From Anaerostipes rhamnosivorans (GTDB lineage Bacteria; Bacillota; Clostridia; Lachnospirales; Lachnospiraceae): a stretch of 64,000 nt of DNA. The DNA is taken from the NCBI RefSeq assembly GCF_005280655.1, contig NZ_CP040058.1:3279001-3343000 (forward strand), given 5' to 3'. The position numbers and the translations under genes were made by a program. Positions 52,140 through 61,526 of this stretch are shown one piece after another. The number at the start of each line of letters is the position of its first letter. Within the stretch, counting starts at the first letter, position 1. Below the pieces are notes generated by a model, which was not told where the DNA came from, made no database searches, and saw only the letters and a list, made by a program, of their open reading frames with translations.

Positions 52140-53000
52140 TTATTCACTTTTCTTTTTTACCGGTACCCAGACCTCATACTCTGCATTTTCAGGGTCTGCG
52201 TTCAGATACAATTCAATGTCAGGCGCCTCTCCGAATTCATATCCAGAGTTGGGAAGCCACTCAGTGCCGATCCTTTTTTCCAGCTGCTGGATAGATCCTG
52301 GCATACTGCCCTTCCCTTTAAATATAGCCCATGTGGCTGCAGGCACCGTGTACTCGTCCCATCCCTCTTCCAACGGATCCTCACTGGAAACCGCTATGAG
52401 ATATTTCCAATCCTCCAGGCTGCCCACACATGCGCTGACCCCTAGGATCCCCTGCGGTTCTTTTCCGATCTTGGAGACCAGTTTCTGTACGGTTCCGTCT
52501 GCCGCAGCTTTTGTCCACAGCCCCGGCACTATCTGAAAGTTTTTTTCCACATCTTTGTCCATCGGCGCTGACACTCCGATAATACGAAAGCTTTCTTTTG
52601 TCTCAATTCTGTAATTCATCTCTACATCTCCTTTTATTGTGATCTGAAAACTGATAGGAGGATAGGATTTTAAGATAATTCCGCTTTTTCTCGCCGCCGA
52701 AGGCGCAACGTGATGAATACTCTGAAACGCCCGGTTAAAAGCTGTGGGTGAGTCATAGCCGTACTTTAAGGCTATATCCACGACTTTTTCTTTTCCGCCG
52801 CTTAAATCCGCCGCTGCCATGGACATCCGCCTCCTGCGGATATACTCTGAAAGCGGCACGTCTGCAATGTAGGAAAACATTCTCTGAAAGTGATAGGTGG
52901 AACAACATGCGATCTTAGCAAGTTCCTCATAGTCTATCTCCTCCGATAAATGCTCCTCAATATAGGATACCGCCTGGTTCAGTCTCTTAATCCACTCCAT
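52140..53000 (-). CDS. AraC-family regulator with GyrI-like effector domain
   Basis: A 286-residue regulator with N-terminal tandem AraC helix-turn-helix motifs (ACCSTYHFQRMFSYIADVPLSEYI and ALKYGYDSPTAFNRAFQSIH, residues about 5-105) and a C-terminal GyrI/BmrR-like small-molecule-binding domain (about 125-285). Proteins of this plan often sense drugs or other hydrophobic compounds. Start 53000 follows AAGGAGATAG; the frame runs on to 53093 without an SD. No target gene is adjacent in an obvious operon. Confidence 0.9.
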   Translation of the reverse strand: MEWIKRLNQAVSYIEEHLSEEIDYEELAKIACCSTYHFQRMFSYIADVPLSEYIRRRRMSMAAADLSGGKEKVVDIALKYGYDSPTAFNRAFQSIHHVAPSAARKSGIILKSYPPISFQITIKGDVEMNYRIETKESFRIIGVSAPMDKDVEKNFQIVPGLWTKAAADGTVQKLVSKIGKEPQGILGVSACVGSLEDWKYLIAVSSEDPLEEGWDEYTVPAATWAIFKGKGSMPGSIQQLEKRIGTEWLPNSGYEFGEAPDIELYLNADPENAEYEVWVPVKKKSE

Positions 53001-53175
53001 TTCTATCTCCTTCCTGCAATAAAAGAATACACCTGCACCGTGAAACTTTCCTCTCATTCTATGCACTGAAAAGAGAAGCTTCCGGTACGACACAGTTCTC
53101 TTTCATATTAACAGAACTGTCTGTATTATCAATGGTTTTGTGGCAGGGGGTAAATACTTCCATAGAAAGTTACAC

Positions 53176-53703
53176 TCATTTTCCGGCGATACCGTCCGCA
53201 ATTAATTGTGCCACTTTTTTTATATCTTTTCCACATTCACAATCAGACTTATTGTCGCAGAAAAAGCTTTCCACAAGGATAGCAGCCGGTTTTGTACCAT
53301 TCAGAAAATACAGATGGTCGTCCTTTTTGGCGCCTCTGTCCCGGAACACCGTGGCCAGTTTCTTCTGCACTCTCTGCGCATATGCCTTCCCCGTCTCTGT
53401 CTTATAGTAGACTTCCGCACCGTGTCCGGCCCCGTCGCTGGCGTTTAAATGCAGTTCCACTGCCAGGTCATATCCACCTTGATTGATCAATGGCAGTTTA
53501 TAAGACTTCTCTTCTGTCTTTGATGCAAATTTCTTTTCTGGACATACGATCACATCTACAGTCCATCCGTTCTTTTCCAGATAATCTTTCACAAGAGGTG
53601 CAAGCTTTTTGTTGTACTGGTACTCATTGACAACGCCGCTGGCCGATGTACACATGCCGTTTTTTAAGATACTGTGTCCCACTGAAATCACTGCTTTTTT
53701 CAT
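53176..53703 (-). CDS. N-acetylmuramoyl-L-alanine amidase (Amidase_3 type)
   Basis: Zinc amidase cleaving the bond between MurNAc and the stem peptide, 175 residues. Zinc ligands are His in VGHSILKNG near 8, Glu in NEYQYNKKL near 25 and His in VELHLNASDGAGHG near 78; the catalytic Glu is in ILVESFFCDN near 150. No signal peptide, so release may depend on lysis, or it is phage-derived. Start 53703 follows AAGGAGG and overlaps the stop of the preceding gene (ATGA), indicating coupling. Confidence 0.85.
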   Translation of the reverse strand: MKKAVISVGHSILKNGMCTSASGVVNEYQYNKKLAPLVKDYLEKNGWTVDVIVCPEKKFASKTEEKSYKLPLINQGGYDLAVELHLNASDGAGHGAEVYYKTETGKAYAQRVQKKLATVFRDRGAKKDDHLYFLNGTKPAAILVESFFCDNKSDCECGKDIKKVAQLIADGIAGK

Positions 53704-54213
53704 TCTGTATCCTCCTTTTTTTCTCTCTGTTCCTCCTGCGGACCGTTCTCTCCTTTGGTCCATGTCTTGTTCTCATTCAGGACAATGTTCTCCATGTTCA
53801 GGACAAACAAGTTATCCCGGTTCTTTACATTGTAAGGGACTACATGGTTTATGTATTTGTTTCCCTCTGCTTTCAGAAGCTCCACACACCTTCTGCGGCT
53901 GATCCAGTTTTCATGGTACTTTCCCAGTGCGAGGAAACCTCCCACGATGGTTGCCAGACCTGAGAGCACGGCCACGGCCATATGCAGGATACTGTCCCTT
54001 CCAAATGAGCTCGCCGAACGCATTGGCCACCAGGATCAGAGGCGGCAGACAGATGGAGATGCCTGACAGCAGATAATACCTGATTCTGCACGATTCCGCA
54101 GATTTTGCATACCCGCAGGCTAGATGATAAAATCTGGCACCTGCATGGCTTTCTCCCATACTCTCCCTTGAATAATGAATGTAATCCATATCATTGTCCA
54201 AAGCAAAACTCAT
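53700..54213 (-). pseudogene. DUF4231-like membrane protein gene with a frameshift
   Basis: The first part (start 54213, behind GGGGGCGG) encodes MSFALDNDMDYIHYSRE... up to a first transmembrane helix (YYLLSGISICLPPLILVA). Near 54000 the frame breaks; the other frame continues with a second helix (ILHMAVAVLSGLATIVGGFLALG) and a conserved tail (YHENWISRRRCVELLKAE) ending at 53700. Together they give the two-helix DUF4231-like layout. The break is a pseudogene lesion, a sequencing error or a translational shift. The tail frame ends in ATGA coupled with the amidase gene. Confidence 0.6.
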
Positions 54214-54283
54214 ATCCGCCCCCTTTCCATCCCATGACAGGGCAAAGCAGATGGGTCCGCCTCATCTCCCCAGCCCCTCTAGG

Positions 54284-54323
54284 AAATAAAACAAGGGCAA
54301 AAGCCGTAAACCGGCTTCTGCCC
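54284..54323 (-). terminator. Terminator of the metK-ade-deacetylase operon
   Basis: Minus strand GGGCAGAAGCCG/CGGCTTTTGCCC hairpin, followed by TTGTTTTATTT. It lies about 160 nt after the deacetylase stop codon. The rest of 54214-54480 has four scattered AATCAC motifs and two CTCCATCCGGT copies, no gene. Confidence 0.85.
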
Positions 54324-54480
54324 TTCATATCTAATCACCTGCAGCCGTCTGCAATCACCGTCTGTCTTCCGCGTGGATGTGCTCCATCCGGTTACATTTA
54401 TTATATAAACTCCATCCGGTAATTTCAATGACTCCAATGTGAATCACCATCTACAGCAGGTGAATCACTGATTATGTAAT

Positions 54481-55344
54481 CTATTTTTTATATTTGTTGA
54501 TCTGGTTCGCGCTGATGACTACGTCTCCCTTGCCTATCTTGATCCCTTTTGCCTCCAGCAGTTCAGATACTGTGCACACTTCAAATCCTTTCGCTTTTAA
54601 CTGAGGCAGGACCTTTTCCACTGCCGCCACAGAAGGTTTATGAATATCATGCATCAGGACAATATCCCCGTCCTTGGCCTGTTTTAAGATCGTGTTGACT
54701 GTGGCATTGGTATTCAAAGTTTTCCAATCCAATGTGTCAATGCTCCACAAGATCAAAGGCGCGTCTACCGTTGCCTTAACAGTATCGTTGATGGCACCAT
54801 ACGGTGGCCGTAGCAGTCCCACATCGGATCCAGTCACCTTAGAAATGGCGCCGTTCATCTTCTCCATCTGGAGCTGAACCCCAGAAGCTCCGATCCTCGT
54901 AAGCTGAGGATGGTTCCATGAATGTCCTGCCACTTCATTTCCGGAATCCATGACTTCTTTCACCAGTTCTGGGTATAGCTTTGCATTCTGCCCCAGCATG
55001 AAGAAAGTTGCCCTGGCATCGTTTTTATCCAAAGCTTTAACGATCCTGTCTGTGTTTTCCCTGGCCGGTCCGTCATCGAAAGAAAAAGCGATCAGCTTTT
55101 TCGCCTTGTCAATTTTTCTAGGCACATACAGAGATTCTTTTAATTCTTCTCCTGTACCCTTATCCATCAGGCCTTCATTAGCCTTAGCTGTCATCTCCCC
55201 GATTCCGTCATTTACACTTGTGTAATTTGTCTTTCCAGAGCGGATAAACCAGAGGCCTCCCGCAGCGATTACTACTGCCAAAGCAATCCATACAGCGATT
55301 CCGGCTTTATTCCATCTCCTTCTTGTTCTCCTTCTTCTGCTCAT
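54481..55344 (-). CDS. Polysaccharide deacetylase (NodB domain)
   Basis: Membrane-anchored deacetylase of 287 residues. A basic N-terminus (SRRRRTRRRWNK) and one transmembrane helix (about 14-32) place the NodB domain outside. Motif 1 is AFSFDDGPARE near 92 with the catalytic Asp and metal Asp, motif 2 GHSWNHPQLT near 140 with two metal His, and LRPPYG near 178. Likely acts on peptidoglycan or chitin-like polymer (PdaA-like). It follows the adenine deaminase gene with 1 nt between. Confidence 0.9.
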   Translation of the reverse strand: MSRRRRTRRRWNKAGIAVWIALAVVIAAGGLWFIRSGKTNYTSVNDGIGEMTAKANEGLMDKGTGEELKESLYVPRKIDKAKKLIAFSFDDGPARENTDRIVKALDKNDARATFFMLGQNAKLYPELVKEVMDSGNEVAGHSWNHPQLTRIGASGVQLQMEKMNGAISKVTGSDVGLLRPPYGAINDTVKATVDAPLILWSIDTLDWKTLNTNATVNTILKQAKDGDIVLMHDIHKPSVAAVEKVLPQLKAKGFEVCTVSELLEAKGIKIGKGDVVISANQINKYKK

Positions 55345-55345
55345 T

Positions 55346-57013
55346 CTATTCTCCTTTGTCCTTTATGATCTGATAGTTACTTACATCGACTAACCCTTTG
55401 TCCGTAAGGCGGAGTTCCGGAATCACCGGAAGCGCCATAAAGGACAGTGTAATAAACGGATCACAATCCTCTGATATGTTCATCATTCTTGCTGTCTGTA
55501 CCATAGCGTCAATCCGCTCCTGTATTCTTTTTGCCGGCCATGTGCTCATAAGTCCTGCAATGGGAAGCGGAAGCCTTCCCGCCTCTTCACCATTTCTCAC
55601 CAGCGCATAGCCCCCCTGCATATCCTGAATGATTTCCACTGCTTTGATGATATCCTCATCACTGTCTCCCGCCGCTATGATATTGTGCGAGTCGTGGGCT
55701 ACCGAGGTGGCAATGGCTCCTCCAGTGATACCGTATCCTTTTAACGGTGCAGCTGTAATATTCCCGGTTCCCCGGTGGCGTTCAAACACGCACAGCTTAG
55801 AATACACAGAATCTGGCTGAAACAGCCCATTCTCTGACGGAACCTGTTCCATCAGATACTTTGTAATAATCTGTCCCGGTACCAGCCCTATGACAGGTAC
55901 CTTCCCCTGTGTGCGCAGCAAAAGCTGATTCTTTTGAAACGGCTTTACATTCACTGTGTGAAGCATGGCCCCGTAATCCGTATCCGCTTCTTTCCCCTCT
56001 GAAAGCATCTCCTGTGAAGAGACACCTTTTTTATAGACCTGGAGAACGTTGAAATCCTCCAGGGAATCTAATGCGACGATATCAGCGTCATACCCCTTTT
56101 CCAGGCATCCGATGTTTTGGAGTCCGTAGGTCTGTGCAGTATTCCAGGTTGCCATAGCTATGGCCTCCTCTGGCTTCAGGCCCAGCCGGATGCTTTTCTT
56201 CACATTAAAGCTGATATGGCCTTCCTGCTCAATGGTGTCCAGATGCTTGTCGTCCGTACAAAAGAGGAATTCTTCTGTGCTGAGACCTTTTTCAACCAAG
56301 CCCGTCACAATGGCCTCCACATTTCTGGCCGCACTGCCCTCTCTGATCAGAATCTTCATGCCGGCTTTCCATTTTTCTTCTGCCTCCGCAAATGATGTAC
56401 ATTCGTGGTCTGTCATGACTCCCGCTTCTATATACCTTCTCAGATCTTCACCTGTCAGTCCCGGTGCATGGCCGTCTATGACCTTATCCTTACAGAGAGC
56501 GATCTTATCCATGATCTCCTTACTTCCAGCCAGGACATCCGGATAACACATGACCTCTCCCAGGCCGAGCACTCTTGGATGTCCAATCCACGTCTCCATA
56601 TCTTTAGACGTGAAATCTGCCCCATTAGTTTCAAACGGAGTGGAAGGAATTGATGACGGAAGCATCACATAGACCGAAACGGGAAGATTTTCGGTGGCAC
56701 CCAGAAGATATCTCACAGCTTCATTTCCGCTGACATTGACCATCTCATGTGGATCTGCGATCACGGTTGTCGTCCCGTGGGGAAGGATTGCATTGGCAAA
56801 CTCACACGGTGCCGCCATGCTGGACTCTATGTGCACATGGGCATCGATAAATCCCGGGCATAGCACTTTTGCCGTGCAGTCGATCTCCTTTTCTCCGGTG
56901 AAATCCCCGACTGCGGCGATCTTCCCATCTGATACGGCCAGATCTGCCTGAAAGCAAGTCTTTTTTTTGACGTCTACAATTGTTCCATTTTTAAATACCA
57001 GATCGTATGTCAT
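55346..57013 (-). CDS. ade: Adenine deaminase
   Basis: Metal-dependent hydrolase turning adenine into hypoxanthine, 555 residues. GFIDAHVHIESSM near 55 and IADPHEMVNVSG near 85 give metal His and Glu; HAPGLTG near 178 and DHECTSFAE near 200 complete the site; FCTDDKH near 245 follows. This is the long Ade type, with a C-terminal domain. It lies 12 nt after metK and probably shares its transcript, so it can remove adenine released by SAM/SAH turnover. Confidence 0.94.
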   Translation of the reverse strand: MTYDLVFKNGTIVDVKKKTCFQADLAVSDGKIAAVGDFTGEKEIDCTAKVLCPGFIDAHVHIESSMAAPCEFANAILPHGTTTVIADPHEMVNVSGNEAVRYLLGATENLPVSVYVMLPSSIPSTPFETNGADFTSKDMETWIGHPRVLGLGEVMCYPDVLAGSKEIMDKIALCKDKVIDGHAPGLTGEDLRRYIEAGVMTDHECTSFAEAEEKWKAGMKILIREGSAARNVEAIVTGLVEKGLSTEEFLFCTDDKHLDTIEQEGHISFNVKKSIRLGLKPEEAIAMATWNTAQTYGLQNIGCLEKGYDADIVALDSLEDFNVLQVYKKGVSSQEMLSEGKEADTDYGAMLHTVNVKPFQKNQLLLRTQGKVPVIGLVPGQIITKYLMEQVPSENGLFQPDSVYSKLCVFERHRGTGNITAAPLKGYGITGGAIATSVAHDSHNIIAAGDSDEDIIKAVEIIQDMQGGYALVRNGEEAGRLPLPIAGLMSTWPAKRIQERIDAMVQTARMMNISEDCDPFITLSFMALPVIPELRLTDKGLVDVSNYQIIKDKGE

Positions 57014-57025
57014 GACACCGTCCTT

Positions 57026-58216
57026 TTATTGAGCTTGTTCTTTCAATATATCGACCTTGTCCAGGCGTTCCCACGGAAGATCCAGATCGTTTCTTCCGAA
57101 ATGTCCATAGTTGGATGTCTGACGGTAGATCGGTCTTCTCAGATCGAGCATCTTGATGATTCCTGCCGGTCTTAAGTCGAAGTTCTTTCTGATCAGCTCC
57201 ACAAGAGCTTCGCTTGATATTTTTCCTGTTCCGAAAGTATCCACATTGATGGAAGTAGGGTGTGCCACTCCGATGGCATAGGACAGCTGGATCTCACACT
57301 TATCTGCCAGCCCGGCAGCCACGATATTTTTTGCCACATAACGCGCCGCATATGCTGCAGACCGGTCTACCTTTGTACAGTCCTTGCCGGAGAACGCTCC
57401 CCCGCCGTGCCTTGCATATCCACCGTAAGTATCCACGATGATCTTTCTTCCTGTAAGCCCCGCGTCTCCCTGAGGGCCTCCTATGACAAAACGTCCGGTA
57501 GGATTGATGAAGAACTTCGTATGTTCGTCTACCATCTCTGCCGGCAGCACCTTATCAAAAATCTCTCTCTTGACGTCCTCATGAATCTGGTCTTGTTCCA
57601 CTTCAGGATCATGCTGCGCGGACAGTACAACTGCCTCCAGGCGGAGCGGTTTTCCGTTCTCATCGTATTCCACGCTGACCTGGGTCTTACCGTCCGGTCT
57701 TAAATAAGGAAGTATCCCTTCTTTACGCACCTGCGTAAGCCGCTTTGACAGCTTATGGGCAAGGGAAATTGGATACGGCATGTATTCTTCAGTCTCATTT
57801 GTGGCAAAACCGAACATCATTCCCTGATCTCCTGCCCCAATGGCATCCAGTTCTTCATCTGACATGTCAGATTCTTTTGCCTCCAATGCCTTGTCCACAC
57901 CGAGCGCAATATCCTTGGACTGTTCATCAATGGCAGTGATAACACCACAGGTGCTGGCATCAAACCCGTACTTTGCCCTTGTATAACCGATATCTGTAAG
58001 TGTCTGGCGCACAACCTTTTGAATGTCCACGTAAGCGTTGGTCGTGATCTCACCCATAACCATCACAAGCCCTGTGGTGGTACAGGTTTCACACGCTACC
58101 CGGCTCATCGGGTCTTGTTTTAAAAGTTCATCTAAAATGGCATCTGAAATCTGGTCGCAGACCTTGTCCGGATGTCCTTCAGTGACAGATTCTGATGTGA
58201 ATAGTATTTTTTCCAT
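57026..58216 (-). CDS. metK: S-adenosylmethionine synthetase
   Basis: Makes SAM from methionine and ATP, 396 residues. N-terminal [21 protein letters not shown] holds the methionine/ATP His; [12 protein letters not shown] near 128 and [19 protein letters not shown] near 260 are the signature sequences. AAAGGAG precedes the ATG. The upstream gap is only about 80 nt, mostly taken by the previous gene's terminator, and holds no SAM riboswitch. Confidence 0.97.
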   Translation of the reverse strand: MEKILFTSESVTEGHPDKVCDQISDAILDELLKQDPMSRVACETCTTTGLVMVMGEITTNAYVDIQKVVRQTLTDIGYTRAKYGFDASTCGVITAIDEQSKDIALGVDKALEAKESDMSDEELDAIGAGDQGMMFGFATNETEEYMPYPISLAHKLSKRLTQVRKEGILPYLRPDGKTQVSVEYDENGKPLRLEAVVLSAQHDPEVEQDQIHEDVKREIFDKVLPAEMVDEHTKFFINPTGRFVIGGPQGDAGLTGRKIIVDTYGGYARHGGGAFSGKDCTKVDRSAAYAARYVAKNIVAAGLADKCEIQLSYAIGVAHPTSINVDTFGTGKISSEALVELIRKNFDLRPAGIIKMLDLRRPIYRQTSNYGHFGRNDLDLPWERLDKVDILKEQAQ

Positions 58217-58257
58217 AAATGCTCCTTTCGCTTCTAAAGATATTCATATGTATCGAA

Positions 58258-58284
58258 AAAGGCCCGAACTGGTCGGACCTACTT
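58258..58284 (-). terminator. Terminator after the PsiE/TrkA-C-like gene
   Basis: AGGTCCGA/TTCGGGCCT hairpin (one G-T pair) followed on the minus strand by TTTTTCG, 10-35 nt after the stop codon. Confidence 0.8.
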
Positions 58285-58294
58285 CAATTTAACA

Positions 58295-58939
58295 TCATAA
58301 GTTCGGCATAATGTTTACATTTCTGCTGCGGATAACTTCCACTTCCTTCACCTGTCCTGCGACAACTTTGGATACGCGGAGCGCTCCGCCAGGGAAATAA
58401 TAGCAATGCCCACATGTTACTTCTTCATTTTCCAGATCAATGCCCTTGAGCACCGCTTCTCCGATTGACTCACCCTTATATTCCTCCGGAATATTCACAT
58501 GTACCAGTTCATTCACCTTTGCAATCTTCTGATTCGGCAAAAATACGGTCTTGTCAATATCCTCAAGACGGTCCAGGAAATACTTCCTTATAATAAAGAG
58601 AACCGCTATAGAAAAAATACAGAGCAGGTTTTCCATCGGACTTGTGTGCTGTGCAATCATCTGTCTGGCTATGGCGAACATCAGGACCTCCACCAGTGTA
58701 GAAGCCGTGTGCTTACACAGCATCTTGATGAACTCCACGCAGATCACAAGGTTAAACACATTGAGTACAAACTGATAAATCGCATCAGACTCTGGATTGC
58801 CTGATAAAATGGCGATCAGATCCTTGATCATCCACACTCCGCCGCCGATAACCGCAATGGTAATCAGGGCTGATAAATAAAACTCTATCCATTTGGATAT
58901 CTTAAACACTTCGTTTTTCAGGTATTGTCGCACCGGCAA
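58295..58939 (-). CDS. Membrane protein with C-terminal TrkA-C-like domain
   Basis: A 214-residue protein with four predicted transmembrane helices (about 18-45, 55-75, 83-100 and 105-125), the first two resembling the PsiE fold, and a soluble C-terminal domain (about 140-214) with IAKVNELVHVNIPEEYKGESI, consistent with a TrkA-C (RCK_C) ligand-binding fold. A CGHCYYF segment lies in that domain. Function unknown, possibly ion or metabolite transport control. It follows murA by 12 nt. Confidence 0.6.
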   Translation of the reverse strand: MPVRQYLKNEVFKISKWIEFYLSALITIAVIGGGVWMIKDLIAILSGNPESDAIYQFVLNVFNLVICVEFIKMLCKHTASTLVEVLMFAIARQMIAQHTSPMENLLCIFSIAVLFIIRKYFLDRLEDIDKTVFLPNQKIAKVNELVHVNIPEEYKGESIGEAVLKGIDLENEEVTCGHCYYFPGGALRVSKVVAGQVKEVEVIRSRNVNIMPNL

Positions 58940-58951
58940 TTCCCCCTTAAT

Positions 58952-60247
58952 TTATACGATACGCAGCTTAAATCTGGCGATTTCCTTCTCATCGTTCACC
59001 AGTTTGATATCTCCGCCGAGGTTCTGGATCTTCTTCTCAAAACCTTCATATCCACGGTAAATATAGCCGATATCGCTGACTGTAGTGTATCCGTCAGCCG
59101 CAAGACCCGCAATGACCAGGGCTGCCCCTGCACGCAGATCGGGTGCTGAAACATCTGCACCGGTAAATAGATTAACTCCGGTGATGATGGCTGTTCTTCC
59201 GTCCACCTGGATCCTGGCTCCCATCTTGGTCAGCTCATCCACATAGCGGAAACGGTTTTCAAAAATACTCTCTGAAACAATACTGGTCCCGTTAGACAGA
59301 GCTAATGACACGGCCATCTGAGGCTGCATATCTGTCGGGAATCCTGGATAAGGCAGGGTCTTAATCTGGGTTGAATCCAGCCGTTTGGTGGCTACGACTC
59401 TGACTGCGTCATCAAATTCATCCACCTGCGCTCCGATCTCTTCGAGTTTTGCGCTGATGGCTTCCAGATGCTTGGGAATGACATTTTTGATCGTGATGTC
59501 ACCTTTTGTGGCAACAGCCGCTGTCATGAATGTTCCCGCCTCGATCTGGTCCGGAATAATGGAATACTCACAGTTTCCGAGTTTCTCCACACCCTTGATC
59601 TTAATCACATCCGTACCTGCTCCGCGGATGCTGGCACCCATACTGTTCAGAAAATTGGCAACGTCAACAACATGCGGCTCTTTTGCCACATTTTCAATCG
59701 TTGTATTGCCCTTAGCCAAAGCTGCCGCCATCATAACATTAATGGTCGCACCGACAGATACCACATCCATATAAATGTGGCAGCCGATCAGTTCATCTGC
59801 AGTGGCCGTGATCATACCATTTTCAATCTCAATCCTGGCGCCTAACGCCTTAAAGCCCTTGATATGCTGGTCAATGGGCCTGCTGCCTATCTCACAGCCT
59901 CCTGGGAGAGCTACTCTCGCCCTTTTATACTTTCCTAAAAGAGCACCGATCAGATAGTAAGATGCTCTGATCTTTCTGATATATTCGTTATCTACATCGC
60001 AATCCGCATTCATGCCGCTTCCGCTGATCACCACTTCATGTTTTCCTGATCTTTTTACTGTTGCTCCGATGCCTTCCATCGCCTGGAGCAAAACATTTGT
60101 ATCCCTAACGTCCGGCATATTTTCAATAGCACACGTTCCATCCGTCATAACTGCTGCTGCTAAGATAGGCAGGGCAGCATTCTTCGCGCCTCCGATAACA
60201 ACTTCTCCTACCAGTGGGTTTCCGCCTTTAATGATATATTGTTCCAT
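58952..60247 (-). CDS. murA: UDP-N-acetylglucosamine 1-carboxyvinyltransferase
   Basis: First committed step of peptidoglycan synthesis, transferring enolpyruvate from PEP to UDP-GlcNAc. The 431-residue protein begins EQYIIKGGNPLVGEVVIGGAKNA (key KNAALP) and has ALPGGCEIGSRPID near 115 with the active-site Cys, so it should be fosfomycin-sensitive. RAGAALVIAGLAADG near 390 is conserved. AGAGG is 6 nt upstream of the ATG at 60247; an adjacent ATG at 60250 is also possible. Confidence 0.96.
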   Translation of the reverse strand: MEQYIIKGGNPLVGEVVIGGAKNAALPILAAAVMTDGTCAIENMPDVRDTNVLLQAMEGIGATVKRSGKHEVVISGSGMNADCDVDNEYIRKIRASYYLIGALLGKYKRARVALPGGCEIGSRPIDQHIKGFKALGARIEIENGMITATADELIGCHIYMDVVSVGATINVMMAAALAKGNTTIENVAKEPHVVDVANFLNSMGASIRGAGTDVIKIKGVEKLGNCEYSIIPDQIEAGTFMTAAVATKGDITIKNVIPKHLEAISAKLEEIGAQVDEFDDAVRVVATKRLDSTQIKTLPYPGFPTDMQPQMAVSLALSNGTSIVSESIFENRFRYVDELTKMGARIQVDGRTAIITGVNLFTGADVSAPDLRAGAALVIAGLAADGYTTVSDIGYIYRGYEGFEKKIQNLGGDIKLVNDEKEIARFKLRIV

Positions 60248-60431
60248 CATACACCTCTATATAAAACTCTATTCAATCAATCGAATCATTCATTCTCTAT
60301 CAATAATCTATCCATTCTGCTAAAAAATAAGCGTATCTTTTTCAATACATACCCTCAGGCAGGCACAAAATACCCTGGCATAAGTCCAGAAGTTCCATGC
60401 CGCTTACTCGCATATTTATCAGTATATCACA

Positions 60432-60941
60432 CTATATTAAGTTTTCCAACACTTTTTCTAAGGCTTCCCCAATCTTTAAATCATCGGTATCAACCGTAAT
60501 GTCTGCATATTTTTCATAGAGAGGTATTCTTTCATGGTATAAATCACAAAGGGTCTGGCCGTTGTCCAGCACTACACCCCTGTCTGCCAGATCGCCGAGC
60601 CGCTCAGCCACTGTGTCAAACTTCAGTTGCAGGTAAATGACGGTACCGATCTGCTTAAAGTGATCCATCGCTCTTTGGCTGTAGATGGCGCTTCCCCCGG
60701 GGGCGATCACGGAGTTCTCAGCTTCAACTGACGCATTGACATCCTCCTCGATCTGTTTGAATGTCTCATTTCCTTCCTCACTGATAATATCCTTCAGGAG
60801 CTTTCCTGTCTTCTGCTGGATGACCAGGTCTGTATCAATAAATTCAGCCCCTAATGACTTAGCCAGCAAAACCCCGATCGTGCTTTTGCCAGCCCCCGGC
60901 ATCCCGATTAAAATGTAGTTATTTCCTTTTTGGCTTATCAT
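60432..60941 (-). CDS. aroK: Shikimate kinase
   Basis: Phosphorylates shikimate in aromatic amino-acid synthesis. The 169-residue protein starts ILIGMPGAGKSTIGVLLAKSLG (P-loop), then FIDTDLVIQQKTG near 34 for Mg and shikimate, VIAPGGSAIY near 80 (GGG-like loop) and DRGVVLD for the lid. The usual lid motif RPLL is altered (ADRGVVLDNGQ), so another small-molecule kinase is a minor alternative. Its start lies inside the end of the flavin reductase gene (23-nt overlap). Confidence 0.82.
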   Translation of the reverse strand: MISQKGNNYILIGMPGAGKSTIGVLLAKSLGAEFIDTDLVIQQKTGKLLKDIISEEGNETFKQIEEDVNASVEAENSVIAPGGSAIYSQRAMDHFKQIGTVIYLQLKFDTVAERLGDLADRGVVLDNGQTLCDLYHERIPLYEKYADITVDTDDLKIGEALEKVLENLI

Positions 60942-61518
60942 TTCTATTCTTCCTTTTTTTCTTCTTCACGGAGTATCCAAAAGTTCCGATCTGTTTTCCC
61001 GTCTCAAAATATCCTCCATGGGAATAGATCAGAGGATTGGTTTTTTCAAGGGCAAACCGTCCGTTTTCTTCCATATAATTATCGTCCACCATGATATTAA
61101 CCACACGCGCCGTAAACATATGATGAGATCCTAGGGGAGAAATCTCCTCAACCCGGCACTCAATATTCACCGGGCTTTCTTTTATGCAGGGTGCATGTGA
61201 AAGATGACCATATTCCTTTGTGAGGCCCATTTCTTTAAACTTATCCAGATCTCTTCCAGAACGCACACCACAGAAGTCTGTGGCCCTGGCGAGCTCTTTG
61301 GTTGTCAGGTTGATGACAAACTCACCGCTTTTTTCAATTATGTGGTAGGAGTGCCTCTCTGGTCTCAGAGAAATATAGGTCATCGGCGGGTTCGTGCAGA
61401 TGGTTCCAGTCCATGCCACAGTGATGATGTTGTCCGGCTCTCCTTCCAATCCGCAGCTTACCATAACTGCAGGCAGCGGATAGATCATGTTGCCCGGCTT
61501 CCAAGATATCTTTGACAT
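60919..61518 (-). CDS. Flavin reductase-family FMN-binding protein
   Basis: A 199-residue protein of the flavin reductase-like/DUF447-type split-barrel family. MIYPLPAVMVSCGLEG near the start, NIITVAWTGTICTNPP near 30, FVINLTTKELARATDFCG near 70 and SHHMFTARVVNIMVDD near 130 line the FMN site. The C-terminus is strongly basic. Start 61518 follows AGGAGGCGG; a frame to 61596 overlaps the HIT gene. Physiological role unknown. Probably co-transcribed with HIT and aroK. Confidence 0.88.
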   Translation of the reverse strand: MSKISWKPGNMIYPLPAVMVSCGLEGEPDNIITVAWTGTICTNPPMTYISLRPERHSYHIIEKSGEFVINLTTKELARATDFCGVRSGRDLDKFKEMGLTKEYGHLSHAPCIKESPVNIECRVEEISPLGSHHMFTARVVNIMVDDNYMEENGRFALEKTNPLIYSHGGYFETGKQIGTFGYSVKKKKRKNRNDKPKRK

Positions 61519-61526
61519 GCCGCCTC

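Noticed and set aside
54385..54425. Two CTCCATCCGGT direct repeats as a CRISPR or operator array
   Set aside because: Only two copies of an 11-mer, no spacers or cas genes; too little evidence.
58217..58294. SAM riboswitch before metK
   Set aside because: Only about 80 nt are available and most is the terminator of the preceding gene; no SAM aptamer elements are present.
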